Positions 1-11,400 of a stretch of 64,000 nt of DNA are shown piece after piece. Made by a program: the position numbers and the translations under genes. The stretch is from positions 4,898,001-4,962,000 of the forward strand of contig NZ_AP022619.1 in the NCBI RefSeq assembly GCF_010731655.1, in the 5' to 3' direction. The notes below the pieces were generated by a model. The model saw only the letters and a list, made by a program, of their open reading frames with translations, had not been told where the DNA came from and did no database searches. Positions within the stretch are counted from its first letter, which is position 1. Every line of letters begins with the position of its first letter. The stretch comes from Mycobacterium paraseoulense. Its GTDB lineage: Bacteria > Actinomycetota > Actinomycetes > Mycobacteriales > Mycobacteriaceae.

Positions 1-1
1 G

Positions 2-2494
2 ATCGGCACCGGAACGGGCGGTCAGACGGTGGGGGAGATCAACAACTTCCCCGGCGCCACTGTGCCGTTCGGCATGGTGCAGTACTCGCCGGACACCGTC
101 GGCAATTACGCCGGCTACAACTACGACAACCCGCGCTCGACCGGGTTCAGCATGACCCACGCCTCGGTGGGTTGCGCCGCGTTCGGTGACATCTCAATGC
201 TGCCGACCACCAATGGAATTGGCTCGCAGCCGTGGAACGCCTGGGAACGGATCGCCCACGACGGCACCGAGCGCGGCGTGCCGGGCTACTACACGGTCCG
301 GTTCCCGGGCACCGGGGTCAAGGCCGAGCTCACCGCCACCACGCGGACGGGCGTCGGCCGATTCAGCTATCCGCGCAACGGCCGCCCCGCGCTGCTACAC
401 GTGCGTTCCGGGGCGTCGTTGGCGGGCAACTCCCGCGCGACCATCCAGATCGGCCAGGACAACACCACGATCACCGGCTGGGCCACCAGCGGCGGATTCT
501 GCGGCAAGAACAACACGTACACGGTCTATTTCGCGATGAAGTTCAGCCAGCCTTTCGTTTCCTACGGAGCCTGGGACGGCAATGCGGTGTATCCCGGTGC
601 CCGCAGCGCAAATTCGCCGTACAGCGGCGGGTACGTGGAATTTCCGGCGGGAGCGGTGCTCGAGGTGCGGACCGCGATCTCCTACGTCGGTATCGACGGG
701 GCGCGGGCGAACCTGGCGGCCGAGGGTTCGGCGAGCTTCGACGACGTGAGCCGCACGGCGTCGAGGATGTGGAACGCCGCGCTGTCGCGCATCTCGGTCG
801 CCGGTCGCAACGCCGACGACCTGGAAACGTTCTACACCTCCCTGTATCGATCGCTGCTGCACCCCAACACCTTCAACGACGTGGACGGGCGTTACACCGG
901 GTTCGACGGTGCCGTGCACACCGTGGCCGCGGGGCACACGCAGTACGCCAACTTCTCCGACTGGGACACCTACCGGTGCCTGGCGGCGTTGCAGGCGCTC
1001 CTCTTTCCGGACCGGGCCAGCGATATGGCCCAATCGCTCGTGAACGACGCCGAGCAGAGCGGAGCGCTGCCACGGTGGGCGCTGGCCAACGCCGCGACCG
1101 CGGAGATGAGCGGGGACAACGTGGTACCGCTCATCGCGAACTTCCACGCCTTCGGCGCCCAGGACTTCGACACCGGGGCGGCGCTGCGCTACATGGTGAA
1201 CGCGGCGACGAAAGGCGGTGTCGGGCTGGGCGGTTACGTCGAGCGACCGGGGATCGACACGTATCTGAAATTCGGCTACGCGCCGTTCTCCTTCGAGTTC
1301 CGCACCGATGGCTGGGTGGCCGACGCGTCGATCACGCTGGAGTGGTCGGTCGACGACTTCGCCATCTCGCGGTTCGCCGATTCGCTCGGTGACCCGGGCA
1401 CCGCCGCCGAATTCCAGCGCCGGTCCCAGTACTGGCAGAACCTGTTCAACCCGACCACCCGATACATTTCGCCGCGCAACTGGACCAGCTTCTTCCGCGC
1501 CGGTCCCGCGTTCGTGGTGTCCCCCTCCGATTTCGGCCAGGTCGGCTTCGACGAGGGCAACGCCACGCAGTACGTGTGGTGGGTGCCGCACAACGTGGCC
1601 GGCCTGGTGACCGCGCTCGGCGGCCGGCAGGCGGTGGCCGGGCGGCTCGACGGCTTCACCAAGAAACTCAACGTCGGTCCCAACGAGCCCTACCTGTGGG
1701 CCGGCAACGAACCCGGGTTCGGGGTGCCGTGGCTGTACAACTACATCGGTCAGCCGTGGAAGACGCAGCGCACGGTCGACCGGGTGCGCGGCCTGTTCGG
1801 CCCGACGGCCGACGGGGAGCCGGGCAACGACGATCTCGGCGCGATGGCCAGCTGGTACGTCTGGGCGGCCCTGGGCCTCTATCCGAGCACTCCGGGAACA
1901 TCGATACTCACCGTGGGCGCACCGCTGTTCGACCGTGCCGTGATCACGCTTCCCCACGGCAACGCCATTCGGATCTCCGCACCGGGCGCGTCCGGACCGC
2001 ACCACCTCAAATACATCAGCGGGCTTCGCGTCGACGGCCGGGCCACCGACCACACGTGGCTGCCCGAGTCATTCGTCCGCACCGGCGGGGAGCTTTCCTT
2101 CTCGCTTGCCGCCTACCCGGACAGGAATTGGGGCACAAGCGAATCGTCCGCGCCGCCGTCGTTCGGTGCCGGCAGTTCGGCGGTAACGGTCAACGTTCCC
2201 AGGCCGATCGTCACGATCGCCCCGGGCAGCACGGGCACGGTCAGGCTGGACGCGCAACGGATGATCGGCGACGCCGGCGGCTACACCGTCACCGGCACCG
2301 GCTCCGATGGCGGTATCAGCGTGACGCCCAAGGCGGGCGAGTTCTCCCCGGACGGGTCGGCGAGCATCGACGTCCCCATCGCGGTGGCACGCTCGGTGTC
2401 CGAGGAGTACTACTTGGTCTACCTGACCTCGACTGTCGGCCAAAGCTCGCGCACCTCAACGATTCTCGTGGTGGTGCAAGACTCGTCCCAGTGA
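2..2494 (+). CDS. GH92 alpha-mannosidase (5' partial), Rv0584-like
   Basis: This is a calcium-dependent exo-alpha-mannosidase of glycoside hydrolase family 92, probably exported and acting on mannosylated cell-wall glycans. The frame is open from base 2, and the first visible residues (IGTG, then [14 protein letters not shown]) are the conserved GH92 amino-terminal motif. The true start and any signal peptide therefore lie left of the window, and the GTG at 29 is not the start. Further family motifs are [15 protein letters not shown] and [15 protein letters not shown], which carries the catalytic region. The last ~100 residues look like an added beta-sandwich domain. The gene converges on the next one with only 14 bases between the stops. 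Family certain, exact substrate inferred. Confidence 0.9.
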   Translation: MGTGTGGQTVGEINNFPGATVPFGMVQYSPDTVGNYAGYNYDNPRSTGFSMTHASVGCAAFGDISMLPTTNGIGSQPWNAWERIAHDGTERGVPGYYTVRFPGTGVKAELTATTRTGVGRFSYPRNGRPALLHVRSGASLAGNSRATIQIGQDNTTITGWATSGGFCGKNNTYTVYFAMKFSQPFVSYGAWDGNAVYPGARSANSPYSGGYVEFPAGAVLEVRTAISYVGIDGARANLAAEGSASFDDVSRTASRMWNAALSRISVAGRNADDLETFYTSLYRSLLHPNTFNDVDGRYTGFDGAVHTVAAGHTQYANFSDWDTYRCLAALQALLFPDRASDMAQSLVNDAEQSGALPRWALANAATAEMSGDNVVPLIANFHAFGAQDFDTGAALRYMVNAATKGGVGLGGYVERPGIDTYLKFGYAPFSFEFRTDGWVADASITLEWSVDDFAISRFADSLGDPGTAAEFQRRSQYWQNLFNPTTRYISPRNWTSFFRAGPAFVVSPSDFGQVGFDEGNATQYVWWVPHNVAGLVTALGGRQAVAGRLDGFTKKLNVGPNEPYLWAGNEPGFGVPWLYNYIGQPWKTQRTVDRVRGLFGPTADGEPGNDDLGAMASWYVWAALGLYPSTPGTSILTVGAPLFDRAVITLPHGNAIRISAPGASGPHHLKYISGLRVDGRATDHTWLPESFVRTGGELSFSLAAYPDRNWGTSESSAPPSFGAGSSAVTVNVPRPIVTIAPGSTGTVRLDAQRMIGDAGGYTVTGTGSDGGISVTPKAGEFSPDGSASIDVPIAVARSVSEEYYLVYLTSTVGQSSRTSTILVVVQDSSQ

Positions 2495-2508
2495 TTCCGC
2501 GGCGATCC

Positions 2509-4887
2509 TCAGATCATCTCGTTCTTGGTCAACCAGCGCATCACCGGCCAGCCGACGAACACGGGCAGCCAGCAGGTGAGCACCCGATACAGCAGCACCG
2601 ACGGTAGGCCGATCGCCGGCGGGATGCCGAAGGCGGCGAGCCCACCGATCAGCGCCGCTTCGACGGCCCCGACGCCCCCGGGTGTCGGGGCGGCGGAGGC
2701 CAGCGTTCCGCCGACCATGGTCACCACGGTGACGGTGACGAACGAAGCACCGCCACCGAATGCCTCGACGCTGGTCCACAGCGCCAGTGCGGCACCGAGA
2801 GTCGTTCCGGCGCAACCGAGTACGATCAATCCCAAGCGCTGGGGCTCTCGGGCCACCTCGATGAGGTCGGTTGTCACCTCCTTGAGTTTGGGGCGCACAT
2901 CCGTCGCCAGCCAGCGGCGCAGCTTGGGTACGAACAAGAAGGTGCCGATAATCCCGAGCGCCACACCCGCGATCAGGTACAGGACCGTGGCGGTGGGGAC
3001 GAAGTGTGAGAGGTTCATCGATGCGCCCGCAACGAAGCTGAACAGGATCAGCAACACCAGGTGCATGATCACCTGCACGGATTGCTGCAGGGCCACCGCC
3101 GTGGTGGCCCGCATGGCGGACAGCCCGCCGCCCTTTTGCAGGTACCGCGTGCTGAGCGCCAACCCGCCCACCCCGGCGGGCGTCGTCGTGGCGGCAAAGG
3201 TGTTGGCCACCTGCGCGACCGACAGCTTCCAGAAGCTCACCGTCTCGTCCGCGGACGCCCACAGCGCGGCGGCCGCCCCGACGTAGGTCAGCGCGGACAC
3301 CGCCAAGCCCAGCAATGCCCACCACCAGTTCGCGGTCCGCAGCTGGGACAAGAACGTGGGCGCGGTGCTGATGAAGGGATATGCGACGTAGACCAGCGCA
3401 CCGAACAGCACCAGCTGAATGAGCTGACTGCGGGTGAATCGGGTGATCGTCTCGGTTTTGATCTGGTCGGCGCCGGTCTGGCGCTTCACCTCCGCGCGGG
3501 CGGCCGAGATGACCGCGCCCGCGTCCGGGATCGACTTCCGGATCGCCCGGGGCACGGCAACTTTCGTCAGTCGGCGTGAGGCGCTCAGGATGGTGTCCCT
3601 GTCGAAGGCGTCGATGGCGGCGGCCACCGCCGATTTGGGGTCATACAGGGCCGAGGTGGTCACCAGCAGCTGGGCGATATCGGATTGGAGTTGGGCTTCG
3701 GTGGCGCCGTATTCGGCGCTGTGGAAGCCGCCGAAGAGCACGGCGCCGTCGTCGACGGTCATTTCGTTGCCGCGCAGGTCGCCGTGCGCGATCTGCTGGT
3801 CATTGAGCGTCCGCAGCGATCGCCACACCCGCTCGACCGGTGTCGACTCCGCGCAGCGGGCCAGCGGCCGGCCACGGGGAGGCTTGTGCGAGTAGAGAAT
3901 CCAGCCTCGGTCGAGGGTGCCGACCGCGAGCGTCGAGGTGTTGGCCAGATGCACCTCCCCGATGGCGATCGTCATCAGCGCGCGATGCTCGACGGCGCGG
4001 CGCATGGAGGTGACCAGGGGTCCGGTCTCGGTATCGCGCAGCCGCAGCTTGATCCAGAGTTGGCGCAGCGTGCCGCCGCTGCGTTGGTGTGGGCCGTACA
4101 GCTCGACGACCGCCGCGCCGTCGGGCTGCTCGCATCCGGCCGAAAGGACGAGCGGGCCGCGACCCGCCGGCCGGACCACGGTGAGCCGCGAGACGACGAA
4201 GCCGCGCCTGGCCATCGCGCGCACGGCCGCCTCCAGCGGGACCTCGAGCGCGGGGGTGCCGACCACGAGGACCACCAGCGAGCCCACGAGCCAGCCGACC
4301 GCCAGGCCCAACAGCGCTCGGGCCGGCACGATCGCGCTGACCACCAGGTGGATCGGCACGAAGGCCAGCAGCAGCGCCCACCACCAGTGCCGCCAGCGCG
4401 CGGGCAGCCAGGGACCGGAGACGGTCAGCACCGCCGCCAGCATGGCGATCCAGCGCGGGTCGTCGAGGAACTGGCCCAGCACGGTCTGCAGGCGTTCGGA
4501 GAGGTCGAAGTGCCACCGGGGTGCCGAGAACCCGTTGCCGCCCACCGACAGCGGCAGCGCCGCCAGCAGCGCGGCGGCCGCGTACGCCCCCAGCAGTTTC
4601 CATTGCCGGCCGACGATCAGGCCGATCAAGATCATGAACGGCAGCGCGAGGATGGCCACGCCGTATGCGAGGTACACCAGGTCGGACTGCCGGGGGGAGA
4701 GCACCCCGACGATCTGCGAGATCGACTTCTCCAGCGCCTCCCACTGCGGCCTGGTGATCAGCGAACTCGTGATCACCACCGCCAGGAAGGCCGCGCTGGC
4801 GGCCAGCCGCAGGATGTCGTTGGTGCGCCGGGTCAACGGCTGCAGCAAGCTGCCGGAAACGCTGATCTCGCGCCCGTCGACTCGCAT
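2509..4887 (-). CDS. Membrane protein with kinase-like middle domain and LPG-synthase-type TM domain, Rv0585c-like
   Basis: A 792-residue polytopic membrane protein. The first ~220 residues form several hydrophobic helices. A soluble middle part (about 230-450) resembles a protein-kinase fold. The last ~300 residues are hydrophobic and match the UPF0104/lysylphosphatidylglycerol-synthase transmembrane family (PAGVGGLALSTRY, PTPGGVGAVEA). In the middle domain HGDLRGN (residues 368-374) looks like a kinase catalytic loop, but the following metal-binding DFG is replaced by LFGGF, so it may be a pseudokinase. I chose the ATG at 4887 because AAGGA lies about 11 bases upstream and the length matches the M. 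tuberculosis homologue. A start 33 codons earlier is possible but adds a low-complexity basic tail. Function unknown; lipid or glycan translocation is a guess. Confidence 0.85.
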   Translation of the reverse strand: MRVDGREISVSGSLLQPLTRRTNDILRLAASAAFLAVVITSSLITRPQWEALEKSISQIVGVLSPRQSDLVYLAYGVAILALPFMILIGLIVGRQWKLLGAYAAAALLAALPLSVGGNGFSAPRWHFDLSERLQTVLGQFLDDPRWIAMLAAVLTVSGPWLPARWRHWWWALLLAFVPIHLVVSAIVPARALLGLAVGWLVGSLVVLVVGTPALEVPLEAAVRAMARRGFVVSRLTVVRPAGRGPLVLSAGCEQPDGAAVVELYGPHQRSGGTLRQLWIKLRLRDTETGPLVTSMRRAVEHRALMTIAIGEVHLANTSTLAVGTLDRGWILYSHKPPRGRPLARCAESTPVERVWRSLRTLNDQQIAHGDLRGNEMTVDDGAVLFGGFHSAEYGATEAQLQSDIAQLLVTTSALYDPKSAVAAAIDAFDRDTILSASRRLTKVAVPRAIRKSIPDAGAVISAARAEVKRQTGADQIKTETITRFTRSQLIQLVLFGALVYVAYPFISTAPTFLSQLRTANWWWALLGLAVSALTYVGAAAALWASADETVSFWKLSVAQVANTFAATTTPAGVGGLALSTRYLQKGGGLSAMRATTAVALQQSVQVIMHLVLLILFSFVAGASMNLSHFVPTATVLYLIAGVALGIIGTFLFVPKLRRWLATDVRPKLKEVTTDLIEVAREPQRLGLIVLGCAGTTLGAALALWTSVEAFGGGASFVTVTVVTMVGGTLASAAPTPGGVGAVEAALIGGLAAFGIPPAIGLPSVLLYRVLTCWLPVFVGWPVMRWLTKNEMI

Positions 4888-5044
4888 GTGGTAACGATCC
4901 TTCGGATCCGTTCGGCGGCGCTGCCAATCTGCTCGCCGGCTCGCCGACAACTTAACGCGCATACCCGGCCGCGGGACAGCTCCCACCCAGCGGGCGCGCG
5001 TAGGGTCGGGTAGGTAGTCGGGCTAGCGAATTGGAGGGACGAGC

Positions 5045-5992
5045 GTGGCGAGAACCGACAACGACAGCTGGGAGATCACCGAGAGCGTGGGGGCGACGGC
5101 ACTGGGCGTGGCTTCGGCGCGCGCCGCGGAGACGCGAAGCGAGAACCCCTTGATCCGTGATCCGTTCGCCCAGATCTTCCTCGACGCCGCCGGCGACGGG
5201 GTGTGGAATTGGCACTCCGCGCCGCAGCTGCCGGACGAACTCGTCGAGGCCGAGCCGGAGTTACCGCTGCAGATGCGGGCGATGGTCGGCTACATGGCCT
5301 CGCGGACGGCGTTTTTCGACGAGTTCTTCCTCGCCGCGACGCGTGCGGGGATCCGGCAGGCGGTGATCCTGGCGGCGGGCCTGGACGCGCGGGCGTGGCG
5401 GTTGCCGTGGCCCGACGGCACGACGGTCTACGAGTTGGACCAGCCCCGGGTGCTGGACTTCAAATTGTCGACGCTGGCCGAACACGGGGCGCAGCCCGCG
5501 TGTCACCGGGTCGCCGTCCCCGTGGATTTGCGCCACGACTGGCCGATGGCGTTGCGGCAGGCGGGTTTTGACCCGTCGGCGCCCAGTGTGTGGTCGGCCG
5601 AAGGGCTGATGCCGTATCTGCCGGCCGCTGCCCAGGAGTTGTTGTTCCACCGCGTGCACCAGCTGACCGCGCCCGGCAGCCGGGTCGCGGTGGAGGCGCT
5701 GGGACCGAAGTTCTGCGACCCCGAGTTCCGCGCGAAGCGTCGTGCGCGGATGGACCGGGTCCGCGCGCTGATGGCGCGGGTGGCCCCGGAGCGGGAGGTG
5801 CCGAGGACCGACGAGCTGTGGTACTTCGAGGAGCGCGAGGACGTCGGCGACTGGTTTCGCCGCCACGGCTGGAGCGTGACCGTCACCCCGTCCGACGAGC
5901 TGATGGCCGGCTACGGCCGGGCGGCGCCCCAAGAGGTGGCCGACGCCGTGCCGGGAAATCTGTTCGTGACCGCGCAGCGGAGTCAGGGCTAG
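5045..5992 (+). CDS. SAM-dependent methyltransferase, PPM1/LCMT family
   Basis: A 315-residue member of the mycobacterial family of putative S-adenosylmethionine-dependent methyltransferases (Rv0145/Rv0281/Rv0830 type), whose substrates are mostly unknown. Visible marks are the amino-terminal [10 protein letters not shown] segment, the SAM-binding motif [10 protein letters not shown] (residues 111-120), ELDQP after the next strand, and [11 protein letters not shown]. The GTG start follows GGAGGG at a good distance. The gene ends convergently with the VTT-domain gene: both stop codons lie in one CTAG at 5989-5992. Family clear, substrate not predictable. Confidence 0.9.
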   Translation: MARTDNDSWEITESVGATALGVASARAAETRSENPLIRDPFAQIFLDAAGDGVWNWHSAPQLPDELVEAEPELPLQMRAMVGYMASRTAFFDEFFLAATRAGIRQAVILAAGLDARAWRLPWPDGTTVYELDQPRVLDFKLSTLAEHGAQPACHRVAVPVDLRHDWPMALRQAGFDPSAPSVWSAEGLMPYLPAAAQELLFHRVHQLTAPGSRVAVEALGPKFCDPEFRAKRRARMDRVRALMARVAPEREVPRTDELWYFEEREDVGDWFRRHGWSVTVTPSDELMAGYGRAAPQEVADAVPGNLFVTAQRSQG

Positions 5993-6699
5993 CGGCCCTC
6001 CGGTTCCGACGCCTCGCTGCGGCCGGCGCGCCACTTGCGGTACCCGCGTCGCGCGGCGACCGCGCCGACGATGGCGGTCAGGCACCACACCGCGACGGCC
6101 GAATAGGCCAACCACGACGACCGGTTCGCGATCGATGCGCCCAGCGCGGTGTAGGCGAACGCCCGGGGCACCGAACCGATGAACGAGCCGATCGCCATCT
6201 GCCACAACGGAACGCCGAATGCGCCGAACGCGTAGGAGGCCAGCGCGTCCGATATCCCGGGGACGAAGCGCTGGCCGACGACGGCCCACAGCCCGCGGCG
6301 TTCGATCAACGCGTCGATGCGGTCCGCGCGCGCCGGTCCCAGCAGCGCCCGGGCGCTGTTCCGGCCGGCCCGACGGCCGATGAGGCCGGCCACCATCGCG
6401 GTGCCCACCGTCGCGCCGAGCGTCACGGCGACACCCAATAGCGGGCCGAACAACAACCCGCTGCCCGCGGCCAGTATCGAGCCCGGCACGAACACCGCGC
6501 CCAGCGCGGCCGACAAGACGACGTAGGTGACGGGCGCCGCGGAACCGGTCGCCGAGACAGTGCGCCGCACTTCCTCGACGTCGACGACACGCGCGACGGC
6601 CACCAGGTAGAACACCGCGAGCAAGAACGCGGCGAACACCGCGAGCCGCAGGATGTGGGGTCGCCGGGATGCCGGTGGCGCACCGTCCTCGTCAATCAT
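5989..6699 (-). CDS. VTT-domain (DedA/TMEM41-like) membrane protein, Rv0625c-like
   Basis: A 236-residue inner-membrane protein of the VTT/SNARE-associated (DedA-like) family; some members in other organisms scramble or flip lipids. Hydrophobic segments lie at about 17-38 and 55-110 and again near the carboxyl end. The family core [19 protein letters not shown] and the later [19 protein letters not shown] are both present. It lies downstream of recD in the same direction with a 38-base gap, so it may be the last gene of the recCBD transcript. The ATG start has no strong ribosome binding site. Family sure, physiological lipid unknown. Confidence 0.88.
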   Translation of the reverse strand: MIDEDGAPPASRRPHILRLAVFAAFLLAVFYLVAVARVVDVEEVRRTVSATGSAAPVTYVVLSAALGAVFVPGSILAAGSGLLFGPLLGVAVTLGATVGTAMVAGLIGRRAGRNSARALLGPARADRIDALIERRGLWAVVGQRFVPGISDALASYAFGAFGVPLWQMAIGSFIGSVPRAFAYTALGASIANRSSWLAYSAVAVWCLTAIVGAVAARRGYRKWRAGRSEASEPEGR

Positions 6700-6737
6700 C
6701 GTGTCCGCGATCCTGCCGTACCGGCACGGCCGCGGCG

Positions 6738-8498
6738 CTAGGCGGGCCCGGCAGCGGACCTGAGCCGCTGGCGCAGCCCGCTCGCGCGCACCACGCGGCG
6801 GCCGATCGCGGCGCGTACCGCGCTCTCCGAACCGACCACGCGCACCTTGGTTTTGGCGCGCGTCACCGCCGTATAGAACAGCTCACGGGTGAGCAGGCGA
6901 GAGTCTTGCGGGGGCAGCAGCACGGTCACCTCGTCGGCCTGGCTGCCTTGGCTCTTGTGGATGGTCATCGCATACATCGTCTCGACGTCGGAGAGCCGGC
7001 TGGTCGCGAATTCCAGCCGCCCCGCGGCCCCGGCGATCACGGCCCGCAATCCCTCCTGATGGGCGACCACCACACCGGTGTCGCCGTTGTACACGCGCAA
7101 CCCGTAGTCGTTGGCGGTGACCAGCAACGGTCGGCCCGCGTACCACTGGGACCACACCGGCAGGCCGCTCTCCTCGGTGAGCCATCGATGGACCTGCCGG
7201 TTCCACCGCTCGACCCCGAACGGGCCATGGCGGTGCGCGCACAACAGCCGGTGCCGGTCGAGTTCCTGCAGCGCGACCGCGTCGGCTCCCAACACGGCGG
7301 CCTCCCGCACGCGAAGCGCGTGGGGGACAAGGATTGCCCGCAGGCGATCGGTCGGCTCCTCGTCGTCCACCCAGTCGATGTGATCGCCGCCGGACCGCAG
7401 CACCGCGATCACCCGGTCGGCGTCACCGACGCGGATCGCGTCGGCGAGCGCACCGATCGACTCGCCGAAACGGTGCGACGACAGCAGGGCGGCGACCCGC
7501 CGGTCGTGGCGGGCGGACAGGCCGTCGACCAGATCGGCCAGCACCGCTCCGGCCTCCACCGACGCCAGTTGGTCGGGATCGCCGACGAGGATCAGCCGCG
7601 CGTCGGTCCGCACCGCCTCGAGCAGCCTCGCCATCATCGTCAACGACACCATCGACGTCTCGTCGACGACGATCACGTCGTGCGGCAACCGGTTGGCCCG
7701 GTGGTGCCGGAACCGCACCGACGTGTCGGGGCGGCTGCCGAGCAGCCGGTGCAGCGTCACCGCCTCCAACCCGGCCAGGCGCTCACGGTCGCGGGGTTGG
7801 AGCCTGGCGACCTCGGCGGCCACCGCTTCGGTCAACCGCGCGGCCGCCTTGCCGGTCGGCGCGGCCATCGCGATCCGCAGACCCGCCCCGCCCGATCGGT
7901 CCGCCTGGTCGCTCAGCAGCGCGAGCAGGCGGGCGACGGTCGTCGTCTTGCCCGTCCCCGGACCGCCGGTGAGCACCGTAACCGCTTGGGACAGCACGAT
8001 TTGCGCCGCCGCCCGCTGTTCGTCATAACCGGACGGGAAGAGCCGCTCGAGGACGGGCGCCTCGACCGGCGCTTCGGGCACCGACAGCGCCAGCAGGTCG
8101 GCGCAGACCTGGGTCTCTTCGCGCCAATACCGATCGAGGTACAGCAGGCGATCCGCGTAGAGTCGCAGGACCGGCGGGTCGGCGACCAGCGTGCTCGAAC
8201 GCACCGACGTCAGCCAGGACACCGGCTTTGGCCACGGCAACTCCGGCGCGTCGCAGTCCGCGGCGACGGTGGACAGGTCGACGCACACCGCGCCGCCGCG
8301 CAGCGCACGAACCAGCAGCGCGAGCGCCAGCGCCACCGCTTCGTCGGACTCGCCCGCCAGCGCCGTGATGCGTTGCGCCGCATGCACGTCCGCGGCATCC
8401 AGCACGCCCGCGCCGTTGAATTCGCCGAGCAGACCACCGGCGGCCAGTGCGAATCGGTGGTCGAGTCGATCCGGGGAGACTTCCTCGAGGGTGCTCAT
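6738..8498 (-). CDS. recD: RecBCD subunit RecD (5'-3' helicase)
   Basis: The RecD subunit of the RecBCD helicase-nuclease, a 5'-3' superfamily 1B helicase acting at DNA double-strand ends. This 586-residue protein carries Walker A GGPGTGKTTT (178-187), Walker B VVDETSMV, motif III GDPDQLASVEAGA, and the carboxyl motifs TIHKSQGSQADEV and FYTAVTRAKTKV. The ATG at 8498 overlaps the recB stop in ATGA, giving translational coupling. An in-frame start 62 codons upstream would lie inside recB and add only arginine-rich shadow sequence. In mycobacteria RecBCD is known to serve single-strand annealing more than RecA-dependent recombination. Confidence 0.96.
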   Translation of the reverse strand: MSTLEEVSPDRLDHRFALAAGGLLGEFNGAGVLDAADVHAAQRITALAGESDEAVALALALLVRALRGGAVCVDLSTVAADCDAPELPWPKPVSWLTSVRSSTLVADPPVLRLYADRLLYLDRYWREETQVCADLLALSVPEAPVEAPVLERLFPSGYDEQRAAAQIVLSQAVTVLTGGPGTGKTTTVARLLALLSDQADRSGGAGLRIAMAAPTGKAAARLTEAVAAEVARLQPRDRERLAGLEAVTLHRLLGSRPDTSVRFRHHRANRLPHDVIVVDETSMVSLTMMARLLEAVRTDARLILVGDPDQLASVEAGAVLADLVDGLSARHDRRVAALLSSHRFGESIGALADAIRVGDADRVIAVLRSGGDHIDWVDDEEPTDRLRAILVPHALRVREAAVLGADAVALQELDRHRLLCAHRHGPFGVERWNRQVHRWLTEESGLPVWSQWYAGRPLLVTANDYGLRVYNGDTGVVVAHQEGLRAVIAGAAGRLEFATSRLSDVETMYAMTIHKSQGSQADEVTVLLPPQDSRLLTRELFYTAVTRAKTKVRVVGSESAVRAAIGRRVVRASGLRQRLRSAAGPA

Positions 8499-11400
8499 GC
8501 GGCGCGCGGCCCCGCGTCGAGCAGATCGGACAGGGCGACCGCCAGCTCGGCCGGCGGCCCCCAGCTGAACACTCCGCAGGGCTGGCCGCCGGGCGCCGGT
8601 GTGGCGGCGCCGCACATGCCGCGCACGAACAGGTACAGCACTCCGCCCAGGTGCCGCGCTGGGTCGTAGCCGGCCTGGCGCCAACGCAGGAAGCGGTGTA
8701 GCACAACGAGATACAGCAGCGCCTGCAGCGGATAGTCGGAGTGCAGCATCGCTTCGGTCAGCGTGGGGAAGCTGTAATCGGCCGCGGTGGCACCGAGCAT
8801 GTTGGTCTTGTAATCGACAACGAGGTAGCGCGGCCCGGGCACTCGCAGCACGGCGTCGATCGAGCCGGACAGGTAGCCTCGCAGCGGCTGGCGGCCCAAG
8901 CCGTCGGATCTCAACCGGTTCGCGTAACCGGCCAGGGGATCGTCGGGCGGAAGGTATCGGCTCAGCAACTCACCGACGTCGGAGAGCCGGATGTCGGTCA
9001 CCTCGCCACGAGAATCACCGCCCGCCAGCGGGATCTCGAAGGCCAACTCGCGCAGTCGATCCGGGAGCGCGATCTGACGCAAGGTCATGCCGGGCGCCAA
9101 GGGACCCAGCGCCGTGTCATGCAGGGGGACCAAGGCCGAAGCCAACCCGGCGGGATCGGCGTCCACCGGCCACCAGGCCGAATGCATGCGTACCTGCGCC
9201 TCCAATTCGGCCGTCAGGTCGGGCGCCGACGGGTCGGCGTTCTCCAGCACCGCGTGCACCAACGACCCGAACGTCGCGCCTGCCGGCAGGTCGGCCATCG
9301 GGGAGGACGTGTCCGCACCGACGACCGGCGGGGTCGCGGCCGGGGTCACCTCGACCTCGTCGTCGCGAGCGCCGGTCTCCGGCTCGCTACCCAGGCCGCG
9401 CTCGTCGGCGTCGCGGATCAGTGCCGAGTACGACGTGCGCCGCCAGGCGGTGTCGATCACACGGTGAAAGTGCCGCACCGCCAAGTTGGTTGGCGGTGCC
9501 GGCCCCGCAACGGCGGGGGCGCCGGCGACGACGGCCTCCTCGATCACCGGGCCGCCCGCCGCCTCCCAGGCGTCGAAGCGGGCCCGCGCTTCCTCGTCGG
9601 AGACCGTCTTCGGATCGCAGCGGTCCGGCACTTCGGCCTCGCCGAGGCGCCGGCCCCGCATCAGCCGCGACAACCCGCCGTTGGGTTCGTCCCAGGACGG
9701 CGCCCACCACGCCACCACCTGCGACTGCGCCCGGGTCAGCGCGACGTAGGTGAGCCGGATGTCGTTGCGCGCCGCCTCGGCCCGGCTGAACCTCTCGATC
9801 TCGGCGAGGTCCGGGCTCTCGGGCCCGCCGATGTGCAGGCAGCGAACGCCGGCGTCGTCGTGAAACATCGGGATGTCCTCGATGAAGACGTGCCGGTTGA
9901 ACGCGAACGGCAGGTAGACGATCGGGAACTGCAAACCTTTGGCTCCCCACACCGTCATGACCTGTACCGCGGCCGAGTCGCTGTCGATGCGCCGATTGCG
10001 TTCGGGCGGACCGTCGCGCTCGTCGCATTGCCGGCGGAGCCAGTCGCGCAGCGCCGGCAGGGTCAGCCGATCCCGGTGCGAAACGCCGTGCAGCAGTTGC
10101 GCGATGTGGGCCAGGTCGGTCATCGTGCGCTCGCCGCCCTGCTCCGCGAGCACGCGCCGGCCCATCCCGGCCAACTGCGCCGCCTCGAACACCGCGGCCG
10201 GTCCGCGCTCCCGCAGCTGGCCCGACCAGTCCCGCAACGTGGCGGCCACCTCGTCGGTGAGCTCGTCGCCCCCGGCGGCCAGCGCGTGGGCTGTCTTGCC
10301 GAAGAACACCGTCGCCGCGGCGGCACGGACCATCCCGCTGCGGTGGGTCTGGTCGAACGCGTTGAGCAGGCACAGCCAATCCTCTGCGGCCTGGGAGAGG
10401 AACACATCGGCGTCGCCGGTGTAGACGGCGGGAATTCCGGCTTGTATCAGGGCGCTTTGGCACGCCCGGGCGTCCTCACCGGTCTCCACTATCACCGCCA
10501 CGTGACCGGGCTCGACGGGGACACCGCCGAACGTGGCGCCGCCCGCCCGCAGGGCGCCGATGTCGGCGGCCAGATCGGCGGTGATGTAGCGGCGGAGCTC
10601 GGACATCGGAATGGTTTTGGACTGGTCGACCCCGAACATGGAGCGGCTGACCAGGCGCAGCCGAAACGGGGCGTTGCGCGGCGCGCCCGAAAGCCGGTGG
10701 CCCCCCAGGCGCGTCTCGACCTCGCCCACCACGATGCCGGGATCGCCCAGCGCCGCGCCGTGCAGCACGGTCTGCAGACGCTCGACCAGTGCGGTGTCGC
10801 TGCGCCAATTGACGTCCAGCGTGCGCCGCTCGCCGGCGGTGCGGGCGGCCTCCAGATAGGTGTAGATGTCGCCGCCGCGAAAGCCGTAGATCGCTTGCTT
10901 GGGATCGCCGATCAGCACCACGGTGGAGTGGCCGCCGAACGCGCGCCCGATCACCTCCCACTGAATGGGATCGGTGTCCTGGAACTCGTCGACCATGACG
11001 ATGGGCCAACGCGCCCGCATCCGGTTGGCGGCGTCGGAATCCCGCGTGCGCAACGCGGCGGCGAGCCTGCGCAGCAGGTCGTCGTAGCCCAGGATGGCGA
11101 GCTGGTGCTTGCGGAGCTCCAACTCGGCGAGCACATCGGTGGCGAACCGGAGTCGCACCGCGGCAACGGAATCCGCGTCGGGCCGCTGCGGCCGCAGCTC
11201 CGCGCACGGGTCGCGGACCACCGCACGGGCCAGCGCCAGCGCGGCGGGGTGACTGAACGCCGCGTCGTCACGTTCTGACGCGAAGCGCGCGAGGTAGAGG
11301 TCGTCGACGATCTGGGTGACGAGGTCGTCGAGGCTTTCGACCAGCGTCACGCCGGCGTCGGTGTCTCCGGCGACGCCGAGGGATTTCAGCACCATGCTGC

